64,000 nucleotides of DNA. Source: Amoebidium appalachense (lineage: Eukaryota; Ichthyosporea). Below, one piece after another: positions 50,051 to 62,024 of this stretch. Location of the stretch: the NCBI GenBank assembly GCA_963693365.1, contig CAVNZM010000016.1, positions 6,076,001-6,140,000 of the forward strand, written 5' to 3'. Within the stretch, counting starts at the first letter, position 1, and every line of letters starts with the position of its first letter. Both the position numbers and the translations under genes were made by a program. Below the pieces are notes generated by a model, which had not been told where the DNA came from, searched no databases, and saw only the letters and a list, made by a program, of their open reading frames with translations.

Positions 50051-50162
50051 GCCACGTCGACCGCCATGTGATATGAGGATGGCAGCACGTTTTCTTTTAA
50101 CCCAAAATAGAAGGTCTGTTATGTGGCCCCGAGAGTGCCTTGATTGTGACGGAAACTTGACT
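50051..50162 (+). CDS. Possible internal exon of an unrecognised plus-strand gene
   Basis: A strong polypyrimidine tract and TTCATAG acceptor precede an open stretch encoding CDMRMAARFLLTQNRRSVMW and then PRECLDCDGNLT before a GTGTGT donor. A second candidate begins after the acceptor at 50458 (ALERENYRLPHGTDSTLA) in matching phase. A third lies near 51445-51510 (KPLKVLVSVLSNIYKNPE). A/T-rich AATAAA-like signals follow at about 51855-51875. The set is consistent with one plus-strand gene, but no family is recognised. Confidence 0.3.
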
Positions 50163-50652
50163 GTGTGTGTACCCCCACCCCCTCTCCCCCTCCCCCCCCA
50201 CGTTTCCCAGGGCCTCCACTACCCCGAAACCACTCTCCCCAAACCAGAATCACATACACGTACGCCTGTTGACCTACGTGTACGTGCATGTACGCACACA
50301 TGCGCACGCGCGCCCGCAAGCCCGTACACACAGATACCCGTAGCACCCTCACTGTGACCCCCCCCCCCCCCCCCCCCCTCCCCCCTCCATTCCCTCCCCC
50401 CCAACACGCACACACATTTTTTATTTTACCACGTTTTGTTCCCGGAGGACCCTTGCAGGCCCTCGAACGAGAGAACTACCGTCTACCACACGGCACTGAC
50501 AGTACACTAGCTAGGTTGCTATCTGTGTGCTCAGCTAAGTTAAACCATCATTCTCAAACTTAAATAAATACACACTTTGCCCAGGGCTACTACCCTAGCC
50601 AGGCCGGTAGCCACGCCGGTAGGAGACACACACAGTGTCACACACGCACACA

Positions 50653-50688
<36 letters not shown>

Positions 50689-50942
50689 ACCATTTACAAT
50701 CCCGTCCCAGTCAAGGCTGCCCTCCTCCCCCGCCCCTCCCCCCCCCCCTTCCCTCCTCCCCCGGCCCCCTCCCCCCGGCCCTCTTCCCCCCCAATCATAG
50801 CTAAATTCCCTCCCCTTTCATCTTCCTATCCCACACTCCCTACTAACGGCATGCTTGGGCCAAGTTCTGACGCTTTTCACCAAACCATTTACCCACCCGT
50901 GCACCCAACCATTCATACTCCCTCCCTTCGCAATCCGTATCT

Positions 50943-51073
50943 CTACCCCCCCCCCCCCCCCCCCCCCCCGCCGCCCCCCCCCCCCCCCCCCCCCCGGGGG
51001 CCTCCCGTAGCTACCCCACCCCCCATCCCCACTTGAGTGCCCCCCCCCCCCCCCCCCCCCCCCCTCCCCCTCC

Positions 51074-51107
<34 letters not shown>
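50943..51107. repeat. Long C-run block
   Basis: Three C tracts of 25-45 bp with brief G- and T-containing interruptions. Confidence 0.95.
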
Positions 51108-51109
<2 letters not shown>

Positions 51110-51610
51110 CCAACCAACCAACCGACCCACCCACCCCATCCCCCGCCCCCAACCCCCCAGGATCGGGCCCCACCCTACCGCCACCATTGGGTTACACCTC
51201 GGAACCCCTCCACATCTGTACCCCCCTCCCCTCCTCCCCCCCTCCCCCCCCCCCCCCCCCCCCCCCCCCCTCCCCCCGTTCTCCAGGTCTGGAGCCTTCT
51301 CAGGCCTCTACATGCATAAATCTATGTTCCTGTGTGTGGTGTGGTGCGCATATCTGTGCCCACGAGAAGGGGGGGAGGGAGGGGGGGGGGGGGGGGGAAG
51401 AGAGGGACGGGGGACCGGAGGTGAGGGGGGATGGTTGTATCAGAAACCTTTGAAAGTGCTTGTTAGTGTGCTGTCGAACATATACAAAAACCCAGAGTGT
51501 AACGTGCGTGGGGGGCTCTCTGAAATGAAGCTCGTGTGTGTACATGATGTGGAAGTAAATGGATTCGATTGCATGCATGGGTTATGCACGGAGGGGGGCG
51601 GAGATGGAGG

Positions 51611-51749
<139 letters not shown>

Positions 51750-52232
51750 AAGGGGGGGAGGGAGAGGTTGGGGTTGGGCAATCAGAAAGCGTGTTTAGAA
51801 AACTGTTCGTATGTTCGATGTTTCCTCCCGTAAACTTATTTTTTCTTTTAAAAACAAATAAAAATAAAAATAGTGATTTTCGTTTTCTTTTTCTTGTTGT
51901 TGCCTATTTTGTGTTCGTTTTATTTTATATTTCTTGCATTCGCATGTAACTGTGCGTGGGTAAGCAGCCTTCATCGACATGTGTGTGCAGCTTGAAAATT
52001 TACTACATAGTGCGAGCATCTTATCTTTAAAAGTTTAATTTTTAATCGCGTCCAGTGCAGATTTCAAAAGTTAACCTCAAGCCTCACCATGCTCCGACAT
52101 CTTGTTATCGAACCTGTAATTTATACAAGTCCAAATTTACGCATAGAAAACCCGTACACCTCGGTTTTGTTGTTATATCTTCTACTGTACAATAGACTGC
52201 AAACTACCAAAATGCGAATAAAATAATAAAAT

Positions 52233-52973
52233 TTAAAGAAGTGTGCGGTCCACCTTGGGTGGGTTGTTAATCTTGTCCCACGTAATCGGCCCAGTGGTAC
52301 ACGGTGCTCCAGTGGTGAGGTTGTGGGTGGAGAAAGTGGCAACGACGGGCAGGTGGTCACTTGCCCCGTAGGTCTGCACCACCTTGAAGCCCACCACACA
52401 GAGATCCCGGTAGAAAATGTGGTCCAGGGTAAGCTTGGGGCCGGTGCCTGGGGGGTCCCCGACAATCTCCGTGAAAAAGTCCAAACCCTGCTCGTCGGCC
52501 GGGTGGTTGGTCATGTTGACGGGCAGCATGACTGGGCTCTGGTCGGGGTTCCAAATTGGCGCCAACATGGACATGTTCATGTTAAAGTCACCCATAAACA
52601 CCGCGGGTCCTGTTGTGTTTGCAATCTTTTCTTTAATAAATGCGACCTGAGCAACACGTGCCTCCTCGTCAAACCACTCGGTGTGGGTGTTAAAGACGTG
52701 CAGGCCCGGGTACCATATCAGGAGCGGGCAATTTTTGAATTCTCCCTCCCCGGCCCCGCCGGGGAAAATTTGAGGTTTTTGGACCTCAAAGAAGTCAAAT
52801 CCTGCAAAATCCACTACCGGGAGGCCAAAAAGGGTGATTTTACAAAAAAGGAGGGACATACATGAAAAAGAGAAAATGGGCGAGTTCAGTGGGCTGCCGA
52901 TAAGTATATTTCGTGCTGGGCCGGTATACATGCTGCCGTGGTTGTTGCTGTAGACGGCAGTATGGCATCGCAT
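52233..52973 (-). CDS. Endonuclease/exonuclease/phosphatase-family protein, C-terminal part
   Basis: An open frame of 246 codons ends at 52233. The C-terminal 150 residues carry the metal-dependent EEP (DNase I-like) signature: FNTHTEWFDEEARVAQVAFI, AVFMGDFNMNMS, LDHIFYRDL and YGASDHLPVVATF, with the catalytic His and Asp residues of the N-T-H, G-D-F-N, D-H-I and S-D-H motifs in place. Members hydrolyse phosphodiesters or phosphomonoesters (DNase I, sphingomyelinase, inositol phosphatases); the substrate here cannot be told. The N-terminal half of the fold (the N and Q-E motifs) is not seen in this frame, whose first 80 residues are atypical. Either 5' exons are unrecognised or the gene is truncated. 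Confidence 0.75.
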   Translation of the reverse strand: MRCHTAVYSNNHGSMYTGPARNILIGSPLNSPIFSFSCMSLLFCKITLFGLPVVDFAGFDFFEVQKPQIFPGGAGEGEFKNCPLLIWYPGLHVFNTHTEWFDEEARVAQVAFIKEKIANTTGPAVFMGDFNMNMSMLAPIWNPDQSPVMLPVNMTNHPADEQGLDFFTEIVGDPPGTGPKLTLDHIFYRDLCVVGFKVVQTYGASDHLPVVATFSTHNLTTGAPCTTGPITWDKINNPPKVDRTLL

Positions 52974-52999
52974 GTGTCACGTGACCTGCACGTGAATGC

Positions 53000-53579
53000 G
53001 ACCATGTGCAGGCACTGAGTCTAGGGGGATTTGTATGTGTGTTTTGGAGCACCGACAAGGCAGAGCCAGGGTGAGGGATGTGTAAACATGGAGTTTAGGG
53101 AGATCGTGCTGCTATTGTAACATGTGCACAAAACAGCCACGTGCACCGGCACACTCCGGTGTACAGAACAATAATATGCACATGCGTCACTGTAATATCA
53201 TGTATGCGCATGCCGCACAAGGTTTAGGAGACCACCACAGTATATACTATTTTCTTTTGGTTGATATCCATGTAGGAATGGTGTGTTGCAGTTGTCATGA
53301 TCAGCCTGAGGCAGGCACGTGCACTCACTGAATCACTAGAACTCATGAATAAAAAATACATTCGCTAAAAACGGCAAGGTAAATTTGGGGCCAAGCTATT
53401 ATTTCCCCCTTTTAAACGTTTTTTTAGCTCCAAGAACTTCGACGCCAAAATTTCTATATTTGGCCATCGTATATGATAATGAACACGTGTACTTAAATTA
53501 AAGTAGTTATATAAATATGAGCGGCCCGTTACAAATACAGTGACGAAAAACAGTGACCCACGAGCAGTTTTTCTTTCTA

Positions 53580-53639
<60 letters not shown>

Positions 53640-54042
53640 CAGACACACACACCACCACCACGGTGACCACCACCACCACCACCACCACCACTCACCCCTT
53701 AAAAAAACCACACACATACGTGCACGTGTACACACACACACAGAACACCACCACCACCTCCACTGGACCCCATTTCCTCGTTGTTTTCTTAAGCCTTCAG
53801 ACCAGTCCTGCACACTGGAGTTAAACAATTGAATTCACCTAGGCTGACATGCATCCACCCCCGCCTTCCACTTCCCCTCCCCCCACCCCCACCCCCCACC
53901 CCCCCCCACCCCCACCCCCTCCCCCTCGATGAAGAAGGGCCCCCGTAAGCCTTGGGGGGGGGGGGGGGAGGGGGGGGGGAAGGGGAAGGGGGAGCTCTTG
54001 AGCCTCCGGGTAGGGAAGTGGGGTCCGGGGATCCGGAGAGGG

Positions 54043-54077
<35 letters not shown>

Positions 54078-54975
54078 AGGGGCATATAATATTGGGCCTA
54101 GATATCATAGTATGGGGCCCCGGGGGAGGGAGAGGTGGGGGGGGAGGGGGGAGGATCCACGGGAAAGACCTTTAGGTGCATGTTCTTATTTATACCCCCT
54201 TCGAATCATCCCCCCTCTCCCCCCCCCCCTCCCCCCCCCTGAGTGCAGGCCGTGACGTAGCTACGATAACCCTGCAGAAGGCAACAAAAATGTATTAATT
54301 ACTAGCACTATACATGTGTTCATAGTGCAGCTTGCACCACGTATGATCTCAGCAACTTTAAAGTAGTCACAAAGTTTAGTTATTTTCATTATTTTCATTG
54401 CTCTGAACTCTATTACTCTGAAATGATCACCGTGCATGTGCCGCAAGATAACAACCCTATATGTGTGCAGCTGCTGCCTGCAGGTTAGACTCGCTGAAAA
54501 GACAATTGTCAGTGTGCATCCGACGCTTGCAGCTGCAGCTAGCCTCTGCAACATTAATACTTGCCAAGTGAATGCTCTTACACTTGATCATCATTCACTC
54601 AAAAAACCGAGGACCGACAGATTAAATATTAATGTCGATCCGAATGATCAGCAAGTGTCTATGCGTACTACTATATATACACACACGTAAAATGCGAAGC
54701 TATCAGTTACAAGGCACACCTGCTGCACTGGCACACATACACATACACACCGGCAGATCGATGCTGTCAAAATTTACTTTCATGTACTTCGTAGGTCCGA
54801 CACAGGTGCACATGAACACGTACATATGTACAAGCCGCGCACACACCACACCACACATACACACACACACACACACACTCACACACACACACGCACACAC
54901 GCACACACGCACACACGCACACACGCACGCACGCACGCACACACACACACACACGCACGCACGCACGCGCGCGCG

Positions 54976-55053
<78 letters not shown>

Positions 55054-55330
55054 GACACACACACACACACACACATCACTGGGTGCGCTCGCTGGGGATT
55101 AGTTTTTTGGCACGCTGTTGACTTTATCGTGTGTTTATTATTTGCTATTTATTGGCCAGCGGCCAACATTTAAAAATATACTATATACCTAAAAATAGAT
55201 ACTGACTACGGCCAGCAGACATTATACACCTTCCAGGACACATTAACACCAATAGTCTAACACACCATACTCTCGATCACAAAGAATTCCTAACAAACAG
55301 AGAAAAGTGCAAAGGCTCTGTACTATTACT
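53000..55330. other. No confident gene; repeats
   Basis: It contains C and CA blocks (53581-53640), CAC triplets (53653-53692), G-run blocks (53955-54076) and the long CA array at 54856-55072. Unique sequence between them shows no coding features. The missing 5' part of the EEP gene would be expected around 53.0-53.6 kb but is not recognisable. Confidence 0.5.
54856..55075. repeat. (CA)n / (CGCA)n array
   Basis: CA dinucleotides, a CACG/CGCA-rich block with GCGCGCGCGCGC at about 54968-54982, then about 90 bp of pure CA. Confidence 0.95.
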
Positions 55331-55379
55331 CAGATTCTAAATTTTAATTCTTTACAGTAAACTTCGGAATGAAAGCTAG

Positions 55380-55413
<34 letters not shown>
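55380..55413. repeat. C homopolymer
   Basis: About 33 bp of C, just beyond the stop codon of the transposase-like gene. Confidence 0.95.
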
Positions 55414-55416
<3 letters not shown>

Positions 55417-55501
55417 CCCTAACATGACTGTACGAAGAACAGGTATAACTTGAAGCACTACAACACATATGAGATCCGTTACATTGGTGTACATTCCAAT
55501 A

Positions 55502-57167
55502 TTAGACACTAGTTTGGCTACTCTGACTACTCTGAGATCCTGATTGGCTGCCTGCAGACTTGCGGCCACGATTACTTTGCTTTCGATCGTGCCATTGCAG
55601 CTGCGTCTCTCCAGCAGGTGGCAACGCCAGGCCCAGCACAGCAGATGCACGAGAAGGGGGTGGGAACTGCCCACCAGCCGAGGGCTGGCCCACATGGCCC
55701 AAGTAAGGATGGGGACCGTGCTGCGGCAGTAGCCCAGGCATGGGGAAGGCAGGGCCGGGCTGAGGCGGCATGATGCCCCACGGTGGGGGCCAGCCATGTG
55801 GGTGGTGCGGGCCTGGATGGGGTGCAGGGGGCATGTGCGGCACATGGCCCTGCTGCATGTCAAGCGCGGGTGCTGGTGGCATGGCATCCTGATTGGCTGC
55901 AACCCAACGTGGGCAGCTCTTGGCCCGATTGGAGCCGGGGCAGCCCTTGCCCTGGCGGCCACACGTCTTGCAGGTCTTGGGGGCTCTCTGGGGTGGCTGC
56001 ATAGGAGGGGGCACCGGCAAATCCATCTGCAGGGGCCCCTCAGGGCCAATGTTGCGATGCTTTTTGCCCACTAGCATGGGCAAGGGCCGCTCACGCTGCG
56101 CCCCTGCATCGACACCGTCTGGAACAGGGAGGGGTGGCAAGGGGGCAGGCCGTATGGTTGCTGGCACAGCGTCTGCCCTCTCCTCGCGCATACGCTTGCG
56201 GTGATCTGCCAGGCCCTCGTGTGTGGAGCGCTGTGCATGTGCCGTCTGCCAGGTCTTCCACTTGTCGAAATGCTTCTTGATGTAGGCCGCATCCTTCATG
56301 TAGATTCCCCCAGCCACAGAGGCAGCCTTGTTGAAGTCTTGGGCCAAAGCCTCGAACAGCTGGCCGTTGGGCTTTGCATGTGCCTTGTAGGTGCCCAGGA
56401 GCAGCGTGCTGAATAGCTTGCGCTCCTGAGGGGTAAGCACCGGAAGGAAGGGGATGGCCACATGTTGCTTCTGCGCCAGGAACTTGTAGTCGCCCCTCAG
56501 TGCAGGGTCCGGCTGTGGTGCACCACGCGCCACCTGGTTGCCCCCCCCCCATGGCAGCACCGTCACCCTCCTCGACCTCACAGTCCTCTGGCCCGCCCAT
56601 CACGCCATTGGCTGCAGGCTCGATGTTATCAGACGGAGGTGGGGGTGCGGGCACCGCAACTGGCTCCTGCGCCGGGGCATTGGCCACACAGGAGAGCGGG
56701 GCAAAGTTGAAGTACTCCTCCGGTAGCTTGTAGCAGCCTACGGGTACCCACTGGGGGTCGAGGTGATGGCCGTACAGCATCAGCGCCAGTGCCTCCATGT
56801 CGTCAACAATCCAGGGGCTGTAGTGGGGGGGCCCCGATGCCTGGCCCAGGCGGTTGCGGTAGTGTGCACGCAGGTTGTGGCGGTGGCGCCTATTGGACAT
56901 GGTGGCGTCCAGCAGGCGCAGCGACATGCGTGTGGCCCCAAAGTGGGTGGCCAGGGGGTTGTGCACTGCCCCCTCCACCTCGTTGGTGCCCCGGATGCAG
57001 CGGTAGCGCATGAGCCCATCTGCGTCGGCAGTGGTCTCGTAGTAGAGGGGCAGGCCGGGGGGGTCCGACAGACAGCCATTTTGGGCGTGTTCGAGCAGCG
57101 ACTGTGGGGGCACAAGCAAACATCAGAGAGATGGGTGGGTGGTGGTGGTGGTAGTGTGTGTGTATGT

Positions 57168-57220
<53 letters not shown>

Positions 57221-57292
57221 TGGGGTTGCTAAGGAAAAAAACGAGCAGGGAAAGGCAAAAAACAACTGGCTAGGCAGCAAGGGCCGTGCGGG

Positions 57293-57370
<78 letters not shown>

Positions 57371-57958
57371 ATGTTTGGGGGGGGGGGGGAGGGGGGGGGG
57401 GGGGGGGGAGGCTAGGGTGTGCGTGTGTGTGCAGATGAACCAAGGATGACAAATAAGCGAAGAATCTTTTCTGTGGTGGTGGAGTTGTTGGGCGCCTGCA
57501 GGGGGAGGGGGGGGGGGGGGGGGGGGATGTTGCCTCGAGTCTTTCAAAGCCATCCTTCTTGAACAGAGGCTTGCCATCCGGTCCGGGCGGCACATCCTTG
57601 TAGGTGTTTTTGAACTCCACCAGCCGCGAGACCAGCGTGTATGGGTCGGGAATAACCCGCCGGATGCGCTCCATGAAGTAGCTCAGGTCGCCGCCCTTGA
57701 GCTCGGTTTCAATGTCGATGCCCTTCTGCTCCAGCACCCCCTGTGAGGCAGGATGCCAATATTAATTTACTACGCACACTGCAATTTGGGTTTGGTAGAC
57801 TTTGATACCTGCCGTTATTGTAGGACCCCTCCCCTCCACCCCCCCCATCTTCTCCCCCAACACAAGTAAAAAATGCATGTGGCTCTTTCCCCCCACAACC
57901 CTACATTATTTCTCTCTAGGCATATGAATAACCCCCACTCTCCTCCCCCCCCCCCCCC

Positions 57959-57998
<40 letters not shown>

Positions 57999-59045
57999 TT
58001 GCCCCCCCCTCTCTCTGAGGCTCAGGCTCTCTCTCTTCCCTCAGAAGTTTTGTCGAAGGTGTGCATGGTTGTGGGTGGAATGGTGAGTGTGTGCTAACGA
58101 GTGTATGTGTGTGTGCGCGTCAGTCACGCATGTTGTTGTTGCCGTTTTTTTTATTTTTATTTTTTATTTTTTATTTTGGGGGGGGGGGGGAGGGGGGGGG
58201 CACCTTCACATGTCCGTAATCCTCTTCATTCCACACAAATATTGCCTCGCTGAGTGCGCGTGCGTACTCAGCCCTGCGGGGGTGTGACTTGTACGTGCCG
58301 TCCGCCGTGTTTGCAATGGAGTGGAAGGCGTCATTCAGCACAGTCTGCCACACCACCTCCCCAGGCGGTGCCTGGCCCAACATGCCCTCTCTGGGAGCTG
58401 CCTCGGGTCCCCCTGGGGCTGCCTCAAGGCCCCCCGGGGCTGCCTGGGGGTCCTGGGGGGGTGCCTGTGGGCCGGCAAGGGGTTGCTGCTGCTCGGCAGG
58501 GGGAGGACTGGCAGGGGGAGGGGCTGGGTCAGGGACCACCGGCACCTCGGCACCTGGGTCCGGTGGGGGCTGAATGGGCCGTAGCCACTGCAGGTGCACC
58601 ATCAGCTCAAAGGGCGGCGGGCCCAGCTCTCCCAGGGTCTTGCCCTTGTCGGGGCCAAAGGGCACCTGCATGGCCGGCGACAGCACCTGATCCACCCGCA
58701 CCACTGCATGCTTCTTGCCCACCTTCATGCCCCCCCAGCGCTCCGGCTGCACAGCCAGCACCACCCCGGTGGCTGCTGCAGCATGTGGGCCCCGCCGGGG
58801 CACAATCTCAACCCCTTCACCGAGTGCCTTTGCATGAAGCCGCGCTGCATGTCATAGAGGGAAGCAAAAAACTCAGCCAAAAAGCCACAGCACCAACGTT
58901 TTTCTCTTCGCTCCACAAAAATCAAATGCATATTCCTTAGCAACCCCCTCTCCCCCCCCCCCCCCCCCCCCCCCCCCTTCTCCCTCCCCCCCCCCTCTCC
59001 CAGTGCCCAGCTTGTGTGGCACTTGCACGTGTTAACAGTGCTATA

Positions 59046-59076
<31 letters not shown>

Positions 59077-60545
59077 CCACCACCACCACCACCACCAATC
59101 ACCCCCTCCTTTGATAGCCACCCGACACCCAGCATAACACAACTGGAACACTGGCCCATGTGGTCAGCCACCCCCTCCCCCCCCCCCCCCCCCCCCCCCC
59201 CTCCTCCCCCTCCCCTCTCCTCTGGGGGGCCCACAATCTTTCTATATCTGGCATAAGCACATAAGCACTGGGGCAAAAAGCAGGTGGGATACACACCTGA
59301 CAGGTTTGGCCTATCGACCACGGCCGAGTAGACCTGCAGGGACGCATATGCATCAAGGGCAGCGTAGGTGGCCTGCACCTCTGATAGCGGCTCGTGCCAG
59401 TTGGAGCATCGAACAAGTGCCGGCTTGGGCAGCTTCTTGCCTATGACCTGGGCAGTGATGTCGGCCAAGCCCCGGGCCGCAGAGGTGATAGCTGCACGGG
59501 CATAGCAGAACCGGCCCAGCTCCAGATAGCTGGCCACAGGGGTGCCGTAGTCCTTGTTGAGGTGGGCCGAGTCCGTGCCGATCTGCTTGCCCACCTTGAT
59601 GATGCTGGGGTCCCTAAGCAGCGCAATCAGCTCGTCCACCAGCCGCGCGGGCGGGCTGTGGTTGGGGCCCATGCGTGCCAAGTGGAAGATGTACACGGCC
59701 CGTGCGGTGGCAATCTGCAGCGTGCAAACCTTGGACCGCGCCTGGCCCACCCGATAGACCCACTCGCAGTCCAGCCCCACCACGCGGTGCTGCTGCCCCT
59801 CCAGGTCGGCACGAATGGCCGCTGTAGCCACCACCGCCCCCTGGCAGTCGGTGTACACCGGCTTAGGGTAGTTGGCCGGCAGCTCCAGCCCAGGCAGACC
59901 GTCCGTCACGCTTACCAGCGCAGCCTCGTTCAGACGGACGGGGCATTTTGGCCGGGCTAGGGTTGGAAACATGCGCTCAACAAACGCCCGGTCTTGGCAG
60001 CACCGATCTGTGTAGAAGAAGGCCGGGCCCTTGCTGTTGAGCGCCGCCGTGGTGGCAGAGATGCGCTGGATCACGGGCTCAATCTCCTGGTGGCTGCAGT
60101 CCCGTGTAAATACCTGCGCCCGGATCTCTGGGGTGCCGCACTGTGTGAGAGGGCATCTCCGAGCAGCCATGCATGTTCTAGCTTCCCTTACCACATGGCC
60201 CTTCACGAGACTTCAGTGCCCACACAATCCTTTCCCCCTCCCTCCCCCCAAACCCATGTGCCCACATACTTTCCCCTCCCTCTCCCCCAAAACCCTTCCC
60301 CCTCCTTCCCCCCAAACCCATGTGCCCACATACTTTCCCCAGGCCTCCCTTTCCCCCAAAATCTTCCCCCCCCCCCTCCCCCCTAAACCCATGTACCTAC
60401 AATCCTTCCCCCTTCCTCCCCCTAAACCCTTGTGATCACAATCCTTTCCCCCTCTCTGCCTTCCCCCCAAACCCATGTGCCCACGATCCTTCCCCACTCC
60501 CCCCTCCCCCCAAACCATGGGACAGCCCTCCATATGGCACCTACT

Positions 60546-60578
<33 letters not shown>

Positions 60579-60707
60579 ACCCCGGGCCTCTTGCCCTCTC
60601 TACCTTCAACCCCGACGGTGGTGTCCCCCCCTCCCCCCCCCCCCCCCCCCCCCCCCTGCATCCCTTGCAATCACTGGCCCCTACTCCCATTCTGCTTGGC
60701 AGAAGCT

Positions 60708-60754
<47 letters not shown>

Positions 60755-60985
60755 ATTCCCCGCCAAAAGAAAGCTCCACCCCAGCCCACCCCAATCTCTA
60801 CCCAGCAAAAACACATACACACATATCTGGAGCTTCCTAGTTTTTGCTCGACAGGGCAAGAATTGTCCCCAAAACCCACATACTACAAACCTCTACTCAC
60901 AGTGTGCCACCTCATTAAATGTGGAGCCTAAGAGATTTAAAGGCCCTAGAGGGGGGAGGGGGGGAGGGGGGGAGGGGGGGCGTGT

Positions 60986-61016
<31 letters not shown>

Positions 61017-61444
61017 CGTGTGTGGGGGGGGGGGGGAGGGGGGGAAGGGGGCCTGGGGGAGAGTGGGGGGAGGGGGGAGAAGAGGAGGGACCACACACCG
61101 CCAAGCTCGTTTACACAAGTCCATAGGCCTCGGTACAGAGGCTCCCCATTGATGCCGGTGAGCTTCCCAATTTGGAAGGTGTGGTCGGCCTTGAGCACGT
61201 TGTTTACGGGCTTGAGCTGCGTGTCCAGGCTCTGGTACTTTGCCGTGCGGTCGCTGAACTCAGTATACACGGCACTCAGGTATTTGCCTGAACCCCAAGT
61301 ACTGTTAGAACTCCACCACCCTCCCATCAGGACCATCCCCCCCATTCCCTCTAGTCCCTCGTGTTCATCTCACCTCTCTGTATTTTCGTAAGTCTGTATG
61401 GCTTTTCCCATCTCAAAAACGCTACACACCCATCTCCGGCCGTT

Positions 61445-61492
<48 letters not shown>

Positions 61493-61671
61493 CCTCCCGG
61501 CGCGCGCAAACCCTCCAAGTCATTGCACCAACTTTCACCTTCTTTCCCCTTTGTGCCCCATCTGCAGTTTGTCCCCTGCACGTCCGTTTGCCCTTCCCCC
61601 CACACCCTCCTGCCACTACTATAATAACCATTAAGTACCGCCACCAAGATCCAGTCTACCACCATGTGCCC

Positions 61672-61714
<43 letters not shown>

Positions 61715-61863
61715 CTCTCCACCTCCTTTCCCCCAACACACACAGACACACATGCGCACACCCACCATCTAATTTCAGGCATAACAGTTCTCCACGATTT
61801 CCCAAGCACACTCACTGGTACATGGACCGTTATGCTTTCACCCCTCTGATGATCCCTCTGCCC

Positions 61864-61897
<34 letters not shown>

Positions 61898-61993
61898 ACC
61901 ACCACCACCACCACCACCACCACCATGACTGATTGCCACCACCACCACCTAATCCATCACCATGTCCCCCTCCCCCCCCCCCCCCCTCCCCCC

Positions 61994-62024
<31 letters not shown>

